A stretch of 64,000 bases of DNA from UBA5109 sp963975155 (GCA_963975155.1 CAXBFG010000002.1:124001-188000); one strand, 5' to 3'; numbered from the stretch's first letter, positions 16,398 through 25,696 are shown. Translations and numbers: made by a program. Notes: a model not told the origin generated them from the sequence alone.

Positions 16398-17501
16398 ATG
16401 AAAACGCGCGCTGCAGTGGCATTTGAAGCCGGCAAAGCCCTCGAAATATGTGAAGTTGACCTGGAGGGCCCGAAAGCTGGTGAAGTAATGATTGAATTAA
16501 AGGCCACAGGCATTTGCCATACTGACGAATTTACACTCAGTGGCGCCGATCCTGAAGGTGCATTTCCGGCCATCCTTGGTCACGAGGGTTGCGGCGTAGT
16601 GGTTGAGGTCGGGGCCGGCGTGAAATCACTCAAGGTCGGGGATACTGTGATTCCGCTTTATACCGCTGAATGTCGTGAATGCGATTATTGCCTGCACCCG
16701 AAAACCAATTTATGTCAGGCGGTTCGGGCTACTCAGGGCCAGGGCCTGATGCCTGACGGAACCAGCCGTTTTTCTCTGGATGGCAAGCCCATCCTGCATT
16801 ACATGGGCTGCTCTACCTTTTCCAACTTTACGGTGTTGCCGGAAATCGCGGTAGCCAAAATTCGTTCCGATGCCCCTTATGACAAAGCCTGTTACATCGG
16901 TTGTGGCGTAACCACGGGTGTGGGTGCGGTGATTTTCCAGGCCAAAGCGGAATATGGCTCTACTGCAGCCGTCTTTGGTTTGGGCGGGATAGGTCTGAAT
17001 GTAATTCAGGGCCTGAAAATGGCCGGGGCCACTAAAATTATCGGCGTGGATCTAAACCCGGCCCGTGAAGCACTGGGCAAAAAGTTCGGCATGACTGATT
17101 TTATTAATCCAAGCAAAGTCGAGAATGTTGTAGATCATATCGTGCAGCTAACTGGCGGCGTGGATTACAGCTTTGAGTGTATCGGCAATGTACAGGTCAT
17201 GCGGCAGGCTTTGGAGTGCACGCACAAGGGTTGGGGAGAATCCTATATTATTGGCGTGGCTGGTGCTGGTCAGGAAATTTCAACGCGCCCCTTCCAGCTG
17301 GTTACGGGACGGTCCTGGCACGGCACTGCCTTCGGTGGCGCCAGAGGTCGAACCGATGTCCCGAAAATTGTCGACTGGTATATGGAAAATAAAATCAATA
17401 TCGATGATCTGATTACACACACCATGCCGCTGGAAGATATCAACAAGGCTTTTGATTTAATGCATGCGGGTGAAAGTATCCGCTCGGTTGTGATTTATTA
17501 G
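16398..17501 (+). CDS. frmA: S-(hydroxymethyl)glutathione dehydrogenase / class III alcohol dehydrogenase
   Basis: 367 residues, the usual length. It has catalytic-zinc residues in GICHTDEFT and GHEGCG, the structural zinc cluster CRECDYCLHPKTNLC (~97-111), and the Rossmann motif AVFGLGGIGLNVIQG. It oxidises S-hydroxymethylglutathione (formed spontaneously from formaldehyde and glutathione) to S-formylglutathione with NAD+. AAGGAG precedes the ATG. The S-formylglutathione hydrolase for the next step lies downstream on the same strand, separated by ~480 bases of repeats. Confidence 0.95.
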   Translation: MKTRAAVAFEAGKALEICEVDLEGPKAGEVMIELKATGICHTDEFTLSGADPEGAFPAILGHEGCGVVVEVGAGVKSLKVGDTVIPLYTAECRECDYCLHPKTNLCQAVRATQGQGLMPDGTSRFSLDGKPILHYMGCSTFSNFTVLPEIAVAKIRSDAPYDKACYIGCGVTTGVGAVIFQAKAEYGSTAAVFGLGGIGLNVIQGLKMAGATKIIGVDLNPAREALGKKFGMTDFINPSKVENVVDHIVQLTGGVDYSFECIGNVQVMRQALECTHKGWGESYIIGVAGAGQEISTRPFQLVTGRSWHGTAFGGARGRTDVPKIVDWYMENKINIDDLITHTMPLEDINKAFDLMHAGESIRSVVIY

Positions 17502-17557
17502 CATAAAGAGCAATTTAGGCTAGTGATTTTGAATTTTGCTGCTTATGCTCAGTCGCA

Positions 17558-17713
17558 ATACAACACTATCCCTTCGTCGACACGCCAAAATGCGTACATC
17601 CCTGTACAAGCTCGGCTGACGACATCTGACCGCCAGGGATGGCGGGAATGTCGAAATTGCAGGAGCATATTTCGGCCTGTCGTCAGACGGTCGCCTATTG
17701 CATAGTGTTGTAT
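17558..17713. repeat. 156-bp MITE-like element with 12-bp terminal inverted repeats
   Basis: The ends are perfect inverted repeats: ATACAACACTAT (17558-17569) and ATAGTGTTGTAT (17702-17713). The interior also pairs: CTGACGACA with TGTCGTCAG, plus small hairpins GTAC-ATCCCT-GTAC and CGCC-AGGGAT-GGCG. It encodes nothing credible. It sits between frmA and the esterase gene and may affect their joint expression. It is probably a non-autonomous, structured intergenic repeat. Confidence 0.7.
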
Positions 17714-17761
17714 CACGCCTGTTCTTGTAACAATATTGAAAACTTAAACATCACTGAGAAA

Positions 17762-17900
17762 GCAGCCCCTCCTATCGCGGGAACCCATTGAGATGCGTTT
17801 TTCCTGAGTAAAGTCCCGATTTAGCGCGAGGACTGTCTGAGGAGCAAGGCGACGAGTTCCGCAGCGCCGGGAAAATGGGAAGGAAAAATCGAAGGGTGAG
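17762..17900 (+). repeat. dispersed intergenic repeat, copy A
   Basis: About 139 bases, closely matched in reverse orientation by 27132-27269. Long shared blocks include AACCCATTGAGATGC, GCGCGAGGACTGTCTGAGGA and GACGAGTTCCGCAGCGCCGG, with scattered differences between. It is non-coding. Two copies within 10 kb, both intergenic, suggest a mobile or REP-associated sequence family. The rest of the 17502-17985 gap holds the 156-bp element and nothing else recognisable. Confidence 0.75.
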
Positions 17901-17985
17901 CGAGACTGGAGCGGCTGCTACAACAGCTGGAATTTCAAACATCACGCTACTTAATAGAAAAAAACAACTTTAAAGAGATATGTAA

Positions 17986-18831
17986 ATGTTAATGACACAA
18001 ATTAGTCGAAACCTTAGCTTTGGCGGACAACAATTAAAATTTTCACATCATTCCGATGTGCTGAATTGTGAAATGACTTTTTCAGTTTATCTTCCACCAC
18101 AGGCTGAACAAAAACCTGTACCTTTAATTTATTGGTTATCGGGTTTAACCTGCACCGACGATAACTTTGTACAAAAAGCAGGAGCACAAGCTCATGCTGC
18201 TAAAGCGGGTCTCGCCATCGTCTGTCCGGATACCAGTCCGCGTGGAGACGGGGTGCCGGACGATCTTGAGGCGGCATATGATTTTGGACTGGGTGCGGGA
18301 TTTTATGTTGATGCCACACAAAAACCCTGGCAAAAACATTATCAGATGTATTCCTATATCACGTCTGAATTACCTGCGGTACTGGCTGCAAGTGATCTAC
18401 CCTTGCAGATGGATAAAGCGTCAATCATGGGCCATTCCATGGGTGGGCACGGCGCCCTGACCATAGCATTAAAAAATCCGGGAAAGTACCAGGCAGTTTC
18501 AGCTTTCGCTCCAATTTGCTCGCCGACGAAGTGCCCCTGGGGCGTGAAAGCATTCAGTCATTACCTCGGTAATGACCAGCAAACCTGGAGTGACTATGAC
18601 ACCTGCGCACTGCTTGCCAAAGCAGAAGAGAAATTGCCCATCCTGGTTGATCAGGGTGATGCCGATGATTTTTTAACACTACAATTAAAGCCGCAATTAT
18701 TACAAGCTGCCTGTGAAGAAACAGGCCATCCTTTGCTTTTGCGGATGCAGCCCGGCTATGATCATTCCTTCTTCTTTATCGCCAGCTTTATTGCTGATCA
18801 TATCGAGCATCATATGAAGTACTTAAAGTAG
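17986..18831 (+). CDS. fghA: S-formylglutathione hydrolase
   Basis: 281 residues, an esterase-D-type alpha/beta hydrolase. LIYWLSGLTCTDDNFVQKAG is the family-typical oxyanion region, GHSMGGHGAL holds the nucleophile Ser (~149), and GDADDFL and YDHSFFF supply Asp and His. It converts S-formylglutathione to formate and glutathione, completing the pathway begun by frmA. ATGs at 17986 and 17992 are both possible. The 3' end overlaps the convergent HupE-like gene by nine bases. Confidence 0.93.
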   Translation: MLMTQISRNLSFGGQQLKFSHHSDVLNCEMTFSVYLPPQAEQKPVPLIYWLSGLTCTDDNFVQKAGAQAHAAKAGLAIVCPDTSPRGDGVPDDLEAAYDFGLGAGFYVDATQKPWQKHYQMYSYITSELPAVLAASDLPLQMDKASIMGHSMGGHGALTIALKNPGKYQAVSAFAPICSPTKCPWGVKAFSHYLGNDQQTWSDYDTCALLAKAEEKLPILVDQGDADDFLTLQLKPQLLQAACEETGHPLLLRMQPGYDHSFFFIASFIADHIEHHMKYLK

Positions 18832-19818
18832 AAACCCGGCGCTGCGTTCTATTACCCAGTAAGCCGATGGAATACCGATAACATAGGCTACCAACAATTC
18901 CAGATTTAGTGCAGAGCCTTGTAAATTAAATTCGCTTGCCGTGACGCGCAGATAAACTTCCTTGAACAATAAATACACTGCTGTCACGCCGGCTATAAAT
19001 GCCAGCTGTCCCAATTCTACTCCCACATTAAAAAACAGCAGCGAGACCAAAACCTGATTGGCAACCAGACCCAGTTCACCCAGGGCGCTGGCAAAACCCA
19101 GTCCATGCAGCAGGCCAAAGCCGAAAGACACCACTACCGGTGCACGATATGTCCAGGAATCAGTATGCTGCCGTGCAATTTCGTGGGCCAAAAATAAAAT
19201 CGATAACGCGATCACGGCTTCGACCGGGACTATAGGAATGCTGATAAAACCCATGGCCGACAGGAACAGTGTAATAGAGTGCGCCAGGGTAAAGCCGGTG
19301 ACCGTTAATAAAATTCTTTTTAAGGTGCCGGATATCACTAATAAACCCAGTACAAACAGTAAATGATCCAGTCCTGCCAGAATATGCTCAAACCCGAGAA
19401 TTGTGTAATCTTCAATAACGCCTAAGGTTGTCGGCGGGCCTTCTACTTCCCAGCTGCTTTCCGATGGCGTCAACATCATGTTGCGTGATGTTCCATCCTG
19501 AAATAGCACAGTAAAATAGGACGCCAAAGCAGGATTGCCCAATGGAAACTGCAAGGCAAAGCGCTGCCCTTCCAGCCCCTCCGGACAAAGCCAGGTATTT
19601 ATTGCCCCCTGCGCCTCCTGATTGACACAGCTTTGCGGCCACAGCAAGGCAGGATAATTATTTGCACCAAGCACTGGCGGAGCTCTTAAAGTGGCATAAA
19701 AAACATTTGGTGCCTGTTCCGTCAGGGTAATGACCACCGGGCGCGCATCATGTGCCAGACTCAGTGGACTGAACAAAATAAACATCAAAACCAGCAGACT
19801 GCTGCAGACAGCTCGCAT
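18823..19818 (-). CDS. HupE/UreJ-2 family membrane protein with N-terminal exported domain
   Basis: 331 residues. A signal peptide (to SLAHDARP) is followed by a ~130-residue extracytoplasmic domain, then about six helices carrying the HupE/UreJ signature GFEHILAGLDHLLFVLGLL and later GFTLAHSITLFLS, LLHGLGFAS and FFNVGVELGQLAF, with conserved His residues that could bind a metal. The classical members are associated with nickel transport. Homologues with an exported N-domain beside a parvulin gene are common, but their role is unsettled. Its start follows directly after the parvulin-like stop, so the two form one operon. Confidence 0.82.
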   Translation of the reverse strand: MRAVCSSLLVLMFILFSPLSLAHDARPVVITLTEQAPNVFYATLRAPPVLGANNYPALLWPQSCVNQEAQGAINTWLCPEGLEGQRFALQFPLGNPALASYFTVLFQDGTSRNMMLTPSESSWEVEGPPTTLGVIEDYTILGFEHILAGLDHLLFVLGLLVISGTLKRILLTVTGFTLAHSITLFLSAMGFISIPIVPVEAVIALSILFLAHEIARQHTDSWTYRAPVVVSFGFGLLHGLGFASALGELGLVANQVLVSLLFFNVGVELGQLAFIAGVTAVYLLFKEVYLRVTASEFNLQGSALNLELLVAYVIGIPSAYWVIERSAGFLL

Positions 19819-20700
19819 CTACAACTCTCCTTCCACGAGCTGGTACTTTTCGAGCAGTCTATTTTCGGCTTCGCGCCGCATCTGGTACAGCCTTTCGATG
19901 TAATAATCTTCCAGAATGCGATCACGCATATCTTCAAGGGGCAGCAATTCAGCCGGGAAACGATTACTTAGCATGAGCAGATGGAAACCAAAGGATGATT
20001 CCAGTGGCCCCTGCCAGAGTCCATCCTGTACAGGCAAAGTATCCAGACTGTCTGCAAAGTCGTCATCAAAATTATTGCGAATAAAATCCCTGCTGCGCCG
20101 TACATAGTTTTGTAAATAAGGAAATCTGTCACCAAAGTCCTGCGCAGCAAAAAAATCGATATTGTTTTCACTCAATTCAGTCAGCAGGGCTTCTGCTCTG
20201 CTTCTGCCCTCCTGCGTATGTTCAGGGTCGCTGACGTAAACATGCGTAAAAGTATAAGAAGCAGGCCGACGGTAAACGTCTGCATTCTCGGCATAATAGG
20301 CTTGCAGCTCCTCTTCAGCAGGCTCTGGCAGGCTTGTCACTGTATCCTGCAAGAGGAAAACCAGTTTCTCCACCATGCGCTGTTTAATATCGTAATCACC
20401 TTCATCCATACCCATGGCCAGTGCTTCCCGGTACAAGGCTTCTTCCCGAAAATAATCATCTATCAGTAACTGGCGCTGTTCGGCACTCATGTTGTCCAGT
20501 TGTTCGGCAAACAGCTCTTCATTAAAAGTATTGGCTCGATACTGTAAAAAAGTCAGTAAAGCCGCCCGGTCAACATTAATCTGGCTGGCGTCTGAAAGCC
20601 CGCTTTCTGTGCCTCTCAGGCTATAGAACATGAACAACAATGCCCCTAAAAACATAAAATGAACAAGGGGTTGTTTTAGTGTAGTCTTAATCAGCGACAT
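19819..20700 (-). CDS. parvulin-like peptidyl-prolyl isomerase, membrane-anchored
   Basis: 293 residues from ATG 20700 (AGGT upstream); a TTG five codons upstream is less likely. One N-terminal membrane helix (LVHFMFLGALLFMFYSL) is followed by a SurA/PpiD-like helical region and a PpiC-type domain with RRPASYTFTHVYVS and ESSFGFHLLMLSNRFP. It probably faces the periplasm and assists folding of the HupE-like protein encoded immediately downstream. The parvulin domain is degenerate relative to active isomerases, so a chaperone-only role is possible. Confidence 0.75.
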   Translation of the reverse strand: MSLIKTTLKQPLVHFMFLGALLFMFYSLRGTESGLSDASQINVDRAALLTFLQYRANTFNEELFAEQLDNMSAEQRQLLIDDYFREEALYREALAMGMDEGDYDIKQRMVEKLVFLLQDTVTSLPEPAEEELQAYYAENADVYRRPASYTFTHVYVSDPEHTQEGRSRAEALLTELSENNIDFFAAQDFGDRFPYLQNYVRRSRDFIRNNFDDDFADSLDTLPVQDGLWQGPLESSFGFHLLMLSNRFPAELLPLEDMRDRILEDYYIERLYQMRREAENRLLEKYQLVEGEL

Positions 20701-20790
20701 AGTATCTACCTGCAAAATAGTTAAGCATTATAGGTAATTTATTTTTATAATCGCAATCCACACACCTGGCTCTGCCTGAGTCTATATATT

Positions 20791-23181
20791 ATGAAAAAAC
20801 TTATTCTGATTTTTACCGGACTGATCTCTCTGTGCTTTGCAGCAATTGTGATCGGCATTCTGTTTTTGTCCAACCTGGATCCAAATGAGTACAAGGACTG
20901 GATCAGTGCAAAATTTTATGAACAAACAGGCCGCGAACTGAGCATCAGCGGCGACATACAAACCAGCTTTTATCCGTGGCTTGGCCTGGAGATAGAAGGG
21001 CTGAGTATTTCAAACCCTGAAAACTTTGTTTTAAGCGGCCGGACTGACAGGGAGTTTCTGTACAGTGACTATGCAGCATTCAGAATTAAGCTGATGCCTT
21101 TGCTCAATCAGGAATATGAAATAGATACTGTCGAGCTACGCGGTACGCGCCTCAACCTTGCCGTCAATAGCGCAGGTGTTTCGAACTGGTCCGGTTTTTC
21201 AGCTACAGATGATCCGGGCAATACAGACACCAGCGAAAGCACTTCTTTCTCTTTCAATAAATTGATTATCGGAGGCGTAGCTATCGAAGATGTGCAGGTC
21301 AATTATATTGATCAGGTAAGCGATCAAAACATCACCGCCAGTGAAATCAATATGAGCATCCCCGAACTGGTTTACGGGGAACCCTTGCAACTCAATATGA
21401 GCTTCAGGCTCAACTCAAGCAATCCTTCACTGGTCAGTGACATCAGCCTGAGCAGTACAGTGATCTATGATCTGGATAACGACATCTATGCCCTGAATGA
21501 CCTGAATCTGGATTTCCTGGATAGCCGCTTGCAGGCAGATTTGCGCAGTGACAACGGCGACATCAGCGGTACTGTCAATTTTAGCAGTGAGCGCACCCGT
21601 GAGCTGTTTGCCCTCTTCGGTCAAAGCGAACTGGCAGAACGTGTCGATAACATGCAACTGCTGATATTCCTGGACGGCAATGCAGACAATATTATTTTCA
21701 GTCCCTTCGATTTGAATATCGATATTTCAGGCTCCCCATTAAGATCCCCGACCCAGCTACACTTATTCACCAATGCTGAACTTAATCTTGATGATGAAAA
21801 TCTGATGCTCAATGATTTCAATTTATCAGCACTGGGCTTGATCATGGATGGCAAGCTCAATATCAGTAATTTTATGAGCACCGCCAATATTACCGGCGAA
21901 ATGGATCTGCAAAGCTTTAATCCGAAAGAACTAAGTACCTTGATCGATATCGAATTACCGCTAACCAGGGATCCCGATGTGCTTGAACAACTAGCCTTTT
22001 CAAGCAGCTTTTCTGTAAGTACCGAAGCAGCTGAATTGAACCGCTTCATCCTGGAACTGGATGACAGTCTGGTGACCGGCTCCGTACAGGCAAACAGTTT
22101 TGACAGCCTCGATCTGAACTTTGATATTGCTATAGACAGTATTGATATCGACCGCTATCTGAGTCCGCAACAAACGACAGGTTCCAGCGCCACAGCGAGT
22201 GCAAGTGACGAACTGCCTCTAACGACACTGCGGGGGCTTATGCTGCAGGGTGAAATCAATATTGATGAATTATTTGTGTCCGGACTGACCCTTAATGATG
22301 TCTTACTTGGCATGGAGGCAGAGCAGGGACTCATTGCATTAACAGCGGTTCAGGCCAGACTGTATCAGGGTACTTATTCGGGTTCACTGAGCCTGGACCT
22401 CAGCAGTGAAACCCCGGCTTTGAGCATGCAATCCACTTTACAGAACATCAGCGTCGCTCCCTTATCCACCGATTTTATCGGGGCATCTTATCTCAGCGGT
22501 TTGGGAAGCATTAATCTGGCACTGAGTGCTCAGGGCCGTAATACACAAACGCTTATTGGCAATCTGAACGGCACTGCAGACCTGAATTTAAACGAAGGCA
22601 TATTTAAAGGTGCAGACGTCGGCTATATTCTCTCCCAGCTTGAAACCATGTTACGTAGTCGACGACTGCTAACTGTCAATCGTGGTGAACAGACTGCATT
22701 CGATAATCTCAGTGCCAGTATCCAGATTAGCAATGGTATTGCCCGCAGTAATGATCTGCTTATTCAATCTCCGGGCTTTAATATAAACGGCACAGGTACC
22801 CTGGCTAATTTACAAAATCAGAGTATTAATTTTGACTTGCTGGCGACTGTTAACCCGGCTACTGCCACACTGGAAAGTGAGGAATATGATATCGGTGGTT
22901 ACTCCTTGCCGATTAATTGCAGCGGCAACATGAGTTCACCCAGATGCCTGCCTGATGTTAATAGCATTTTTAGCGCGGCAGTTAGCAATGTCATTCAGGA
23001 AGGCGTTGGCAGCTTATTGGAACGAGTATTAGGTTCGGGAGCCGCGAGCGGAGAAACTGCAGGTGAAAGTAGCGGGGAAAGTGCCGGGGAAAGTACCGGG
23101 AATGAATCACAAAACAACCAACAACAAAGCAACCCGGCCCAGGAAATATTCAATCAGGCTTTGGATCGGCTGCGTCGTTAA
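20791..23181 (+). CDS. AsmA family envelope protein
   Basis: 796 residues. An N-terminal membrane helix (LILIFTGLISLCFAAIVIGILFL) is followed by the AsmA N-domain (DPNEYKDWISAKFYEQTGRELSISGDIQTSFYPWLGLEIEGLSIS) and a long beta-rich repeat region typical of bridge-like AsmA/TamB relatives. The C-terminal AsmA domain (NGTADLNLNEGIFKGADVGYILSQLETML) ends near residue 745. These proteins span the periplasm and are implicated in phospholipid transport to the outer membrane. The C-terminus has a short Gly/Glu/Ser repeat and a Gln/Asn-rich tail. It is followed by mlaA and mlaC on the same strand. Confidence 0.9.
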   Translation: MKKLILIFTGLISLCFAAIVIGILFLSNLDPNEYKDWISAKFYEQTGRELSISGDIQTSFYPWLGLEIEGLSISNPENFVLSGRTDREFLYSDYAAFRIKLMPLLNQEYEIDTVELRGTRLNLAVNSAGVSNWSGFSATDDPGNTDTSESTSFSFNKLIIGGVAIEDVQVNYIDQVSDQNITASEINMSIPELVYGEPLQLNMSFRLNSSNPSLVSDISLSSTVIYDLDNDIYALNDLNLDFLDSRLQADLRSDNGDISGTVNFSSERTRELFALFGQSELAERVDNMQLLIFLDGNADNIIFSPFDLNIDISGSPLRSPTQLHLFTNAELNLDDENLMLNDFNLSALGLIMDGKLNISNFMSTANITGEMDLQSFNPKELSTLIDIELPLTRDPDVLEQLAFSSSFSVSTEAAELNRFILELDDSLVTGSVQANSFDSLDLNFDIAIDSIDIDRYLSPQQTTGSSATASASDELPLTTLRGLMLQGEINIDELFVSGLTLNDVLLGMEAEQGLIALTAVQARLYQGTYSGSLSLDLSSETPALSMQSTLQNISVAPLSTDFIGASYLSGLGSINLALSAQGRNTQTLIGNLNGTADLNLNEGIFKGADVGYILSQLETMLRSRRLLTVNRGEQTAFDNLSASIQISNGIARSNDLLIQSPGFNINGTGTLANLQNQSINFDLLATVNPATATLESEEYDIGGYSLPINCSGNMSSPRCLPDVNSIFSAAVSNVIQEGVGSLLERVLGSGAASGETAGESSGESAGESTGNESQNNQQQSNPAQEIFNQALDRLRR
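23062..23100 (+). repeat. 12-bp tandem repeat inside the AsmA-family gene
   Basis: Three consecutive 12-base units of the form GGNGAAAGTNNC, then a partial unit, encode the repeated tetrapeptide GESx near the C-terminus of the AsmA-family protein. A related unit precedes them. This is an in-frame low-complexity linker that could vary in copy number without a frameshift. Confidence 0.7.
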
Positions 23182-23319
23182 AAGCGTGAACTGAAACAAA
23201 TTACCAGCATGGATTTACTGCTTTGAAGCTTTTATAATGTGGCCCTTCAAATCTGTCCTTAATTTTTGTACACCTGGAGTTGTAATTTTGGAGCAGCCAT
23301 TATTTTGGAGCAGTTACTA

Positions 23320-24066
23320 ATGAAGGACTATTTTTTTAAATACTGTTGCAAACTTTTAATCTTGCTTGGCTTTATTGCAACATTCTCGGCTGCCTACGCC
23401 CAGGATGAAATTGAAGAAGAAGATGACTTTTTCTTTTTCGAGGAAGGACAAACTTTCGATGATGAAATTGCCGACCCTTTTGAGCCCATAAACCGTGTTG
23501 TGTTTACAATAAATGACCGGCTGTTTCGAGCCGTTTTAAGCCCGGTGGTAAAAACCTACCGCTTGGTTCCCCGGCCAGTGCGGGCTTCGGTTTCAAATTT
23601 TTACTCCAATCTGACCACTCCATTGTCTGCCGTCAATGCCGTATTACAACTGGATGTCCCTAATGCCGGCTCTGAATTATCACGCTTTATTGTGAATTCC
23701 ACTATCGGCATTCTGGGCTTTTTCGATCCTGCAACCCGATTGGGTATAGAGGAAGACCGCGAAGACTTCGGCCAGACTCTGGGGCATTATGGCGTAGGTC
23801 ATGGTTTCTATATCGTTTTACCGATTCTCAGTTTTTCCAGTTTCAGGGATTTAGGTAGTCGGGTTGGTAATTCATTATTGAACCCGATAAACCATATCTG
23901 GGATCCGGAACTGGATGACTACATTGCATTTCAGACGCTGGACGAAGTTAATGACCTATCCTTTAATGTCGATAATTACACATCACTGTATGATAGCGCT
24001 CTTGATCCCTATGCTTTCTTCCGCAGCGCTTATGTGCAGGTCAGAGCGGGTGATGTTAATAAGTAA
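23320..24066 (+). CDS. mlaA: MlaA (VacJ)-like outer-membrane lipid-asymmetry protein
   Basis: 248 residues from ATG 23320; a longer frame from 23266 would spoil the signal peptide. The signal peptide ends near SAAYAQD, and no lipobox cysteine is evident at the cleavage point, unlike typical MlaA lipoproteins. The family core is clear: DPFEPINRVVFTINDRLFRAVLSPVVKTYRLVPRPVRASVSNFYSNLTTPLSAVNAVLQ, then NSTIGILGFFDPATRLG and DFGQTLGHYGVGHGFYIVLPILS. MlaA extracts mislocalised phospholipids from the outer leaflet. An acidic, Phe-rich segment follows the signal. mlaC is 79 bases downstream. Confidence 0.92.
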   Translation: MKDYFFKYCCKLLILLGFIATFSAAYAQDEIEEEDDFFFFEEGQTFDDEIADPFEPINRVVFTINDRLFRAVLSPVVKTYRLVPRPVRASVSNFYSNLTTPLSAVNAVLQLDVPNAGSELSRFIVNSTIGILGFFDPATRLGIEEDREDFGQTLGHYGVGHGFYIVLPILSFSSFRDLGSRVGNSLLNPINHIWDPELDDYIAFQTLDEVNDLSFNVDNYTSLYDSALDPYAFFRSAYVQVRAGDVNK

Positions 24067-24070
24067 GCCG

Positions 24071-24084
24071 TTAAGGTTGGGGTC
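24071..24084 (+). repeat. short shared motif TTAAGGTTGGGGTC, copy 1
   Basis: This 14-base string recurs exactly at 47159-47172, in another intergenic region. GGGGTC-type motifs also occur near the dispersed repeat at 27103. It may be a remnant of a REP/RAYT-like sequence family. Confidence 0.4.
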
Positions 24085-24145
24085 AGTATTCAGCCTATAT
24101 CATGTATCTGTCACACTGATTTATTGAAGAAATGAGTAAAAACTT

Positions 24146-24742
24146 ATGAAAAATCATTCGGTTACTGTCTTTTTTCTGTCACTGATCCTGAGTCTGGGAA
24201 TCTGCTCACAGTCACTGGCACAAAATTCCAGCCCGACTGGAACAATTCAGCATATGCTCGATTCGATATTCGAAATCCTGAGAGCTCCTGATTTCAATCT
24301 GGGGCGTGATAAAGCAGCTATTGAAGAGGCTGTCGATGCCGCCTTTGACCCCAATACAATCGCCCAGAGCGCTCTGGCAGCAAGCTATCGCGATTTGAGT
24401 ACCGAACAACGTGCTGAATTTGAGGCCATCTTCTTCCAGATTTTAAAAAATACCTATATTGATCGTTTGGGCGCTTATACTGATGAAACAACTGAAATTA
24501 CGGGCGAAGAAGTTGATGGTAACCGGAGTACAGTAAATTCCATCATTTACACAACCAACTCACAGATCACTCTTGATTACAGTCTGCGACAACGACCCAA
24601 TGGCTGGTTCATCTACGACATCGTAGTCGAAGATGTCAGCCTTTTAAGCTCTTACCGTTCTACCTATCGAAGCATTATCAGACGCTCCGGAATTGACGGC
24701 CTGATGAGTGAATTAAGATTACAGGTCAACGGGCTTGAGTAG
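24146..24742 (+). CDS. mlaC: MlaC/Ttg2D-like periplasmic phospholipid carrier
   Basis: 198 residues with a signal peptide ending near SLAQNSS. The MlaC fold is indicated by NTIAQSALAASYRDLSTEQRAEFEAIFFQILKNTYIDRLGAYTDETTEI and a C-terminal RPNGWFIYDIVVEDVSLLSSYRSTYRSII. It ferries phospholipids between MlaA and the inner-membrane MlaFEDB complex. mlaA lies directly upstream, but the mlaFEDB genes are not in this window. Confidence 0.9.
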   Translation: MKNHSVTVFFLSLILSLGICSQSLAQNSSPTGTIQHMLDSIFEILRAPDFNLGRDKAAIEEAVDAAFDPNTIAQSALAASYRDLSTEQRAEFEAIFFQILKNTYIDRLGAYTDETTEITGEEVDGNRSTVNSIIYTTNSQITLDYSLRQRPNGWFIYDIVVEDVSLLSSYRSTYRSIIRRSGIDGLMSELRLQVNGLE

Positions 24743-24815
24743 GTGCCACTGTTTCATGCTATAATGCGCGCCGGATTTACTTCTAGAGCACAAAATTATT
24801 AATTCTTCCTCATCT

Positions 24816-25637
24816 ATGGCCAGTAGCACACTAAGCCTTAAAAGCCTTCGCGATACTAATACTCTAAAAACTGAAATTAGCCAGTTGGAAGCCGATAAAA
24901 ATGAGCTATTGGCTAAACTCGAGCGCGAGAAAAAACTACTCAAGAAAGTTCAGGATGACCTGCTGCATCAGAAAAAAGATTTTGAACATCTGGAAAAGCA
25001 GTTCGATCACTTTGCGGGCATAGAAGCTGACTTTGATGCCCTGCAGCAGGAAGTCCAGCTGGAAAGACTGGAAAACCTGATCAGCACCGAGAAACTGGAA
25101 GCACAGAATGCTTCTGCTATCAAAAAAGCCCGTGAAGAAGTGAAGGATTTGCAACAGGAACTCAAGGAACTGAAAAAGCTTGATCCGATTCGACTTAAGC
25201 GCCAGCTTGCAGACCTGAAAAAGAAAACTATCACTCAAGCCAGTGAAAATAAAACAGTCAATACGGCTCTGGTTACTACACGCAAAGAACTCAAGGAAAC
25301 CACAGCTGAAAAAGAACGTCTTGATCTTGAACTGAAAGCTGCGCTTAGTGAAAGCCACTCTTTCTGGAAATCCAAAGATAATGAGTGGGCATTATTCGAA
25401 AGCGGCCTGTTACTGAAAGACGAAGAAGAACCCGCGGATGACGATGACAAGCAATTGCGGATTCGATGCCTGAATCTCATCACCGGAGCTTCCGTACTCA
25501 GTAAGGAACTGATTACTGAAGGCAAGGATAAGGATCTGGTTAGCTGGCACAGCGAACTTGATATACCTGAAGAAGTTTCCAAAGAAGCTGGCAAACGCCT
25601 GAAAAAAATTGCTTCTGACCTCGAAGACGACGACTAG
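24816..25637 (+). CDS. cytoplasmic coiled-coil protein of unknown function
   Basis: 273 residues without signal peptide or membrane helix. Residues ~15-190 are a nearly continuous coiled coil rich in K, E, L and Q. The C-terminal ~80 residues form a compact acidic domain (WALFESGLLLKDEEEPADDDDKQLRIRCLNLITGASVLSKELI...) ending in SDLEDDD. It is located between mlaC and cinA, but spacing does not show an operon with either. I recognise no family; a structural or scaffolding role is only suggested by the coiled coil. Confidence 0.7.
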   Translation: MASSTLSLKSLRDTNTLKTEISQLEADKNELLAKLEREKKLLKKVQDDLLHQKKDFEHLEKQFDHFAGIEADFDALQQEVQLERLENLISTEKLEAQNASAIKKAREEVKDLQQELKELKKLDPIRLKRQLADLKKKTITQASENKTVNTALVTTRKELKETTAEKERLDLELKAALSESHSFWKSKDNEWALFESGLLLKDEEEPADDDDKQLRIRCLNLITGASVLSKELITEGKDKDLVSWHSELDIPEEVSKEAGKRLKKIASDLEDDD

Positions 25638-25696
25638 AATTTTTCTTTTCCCTATTCCCTGTTACTTACTGTATACCCCCTGCTATCATCCAGACT

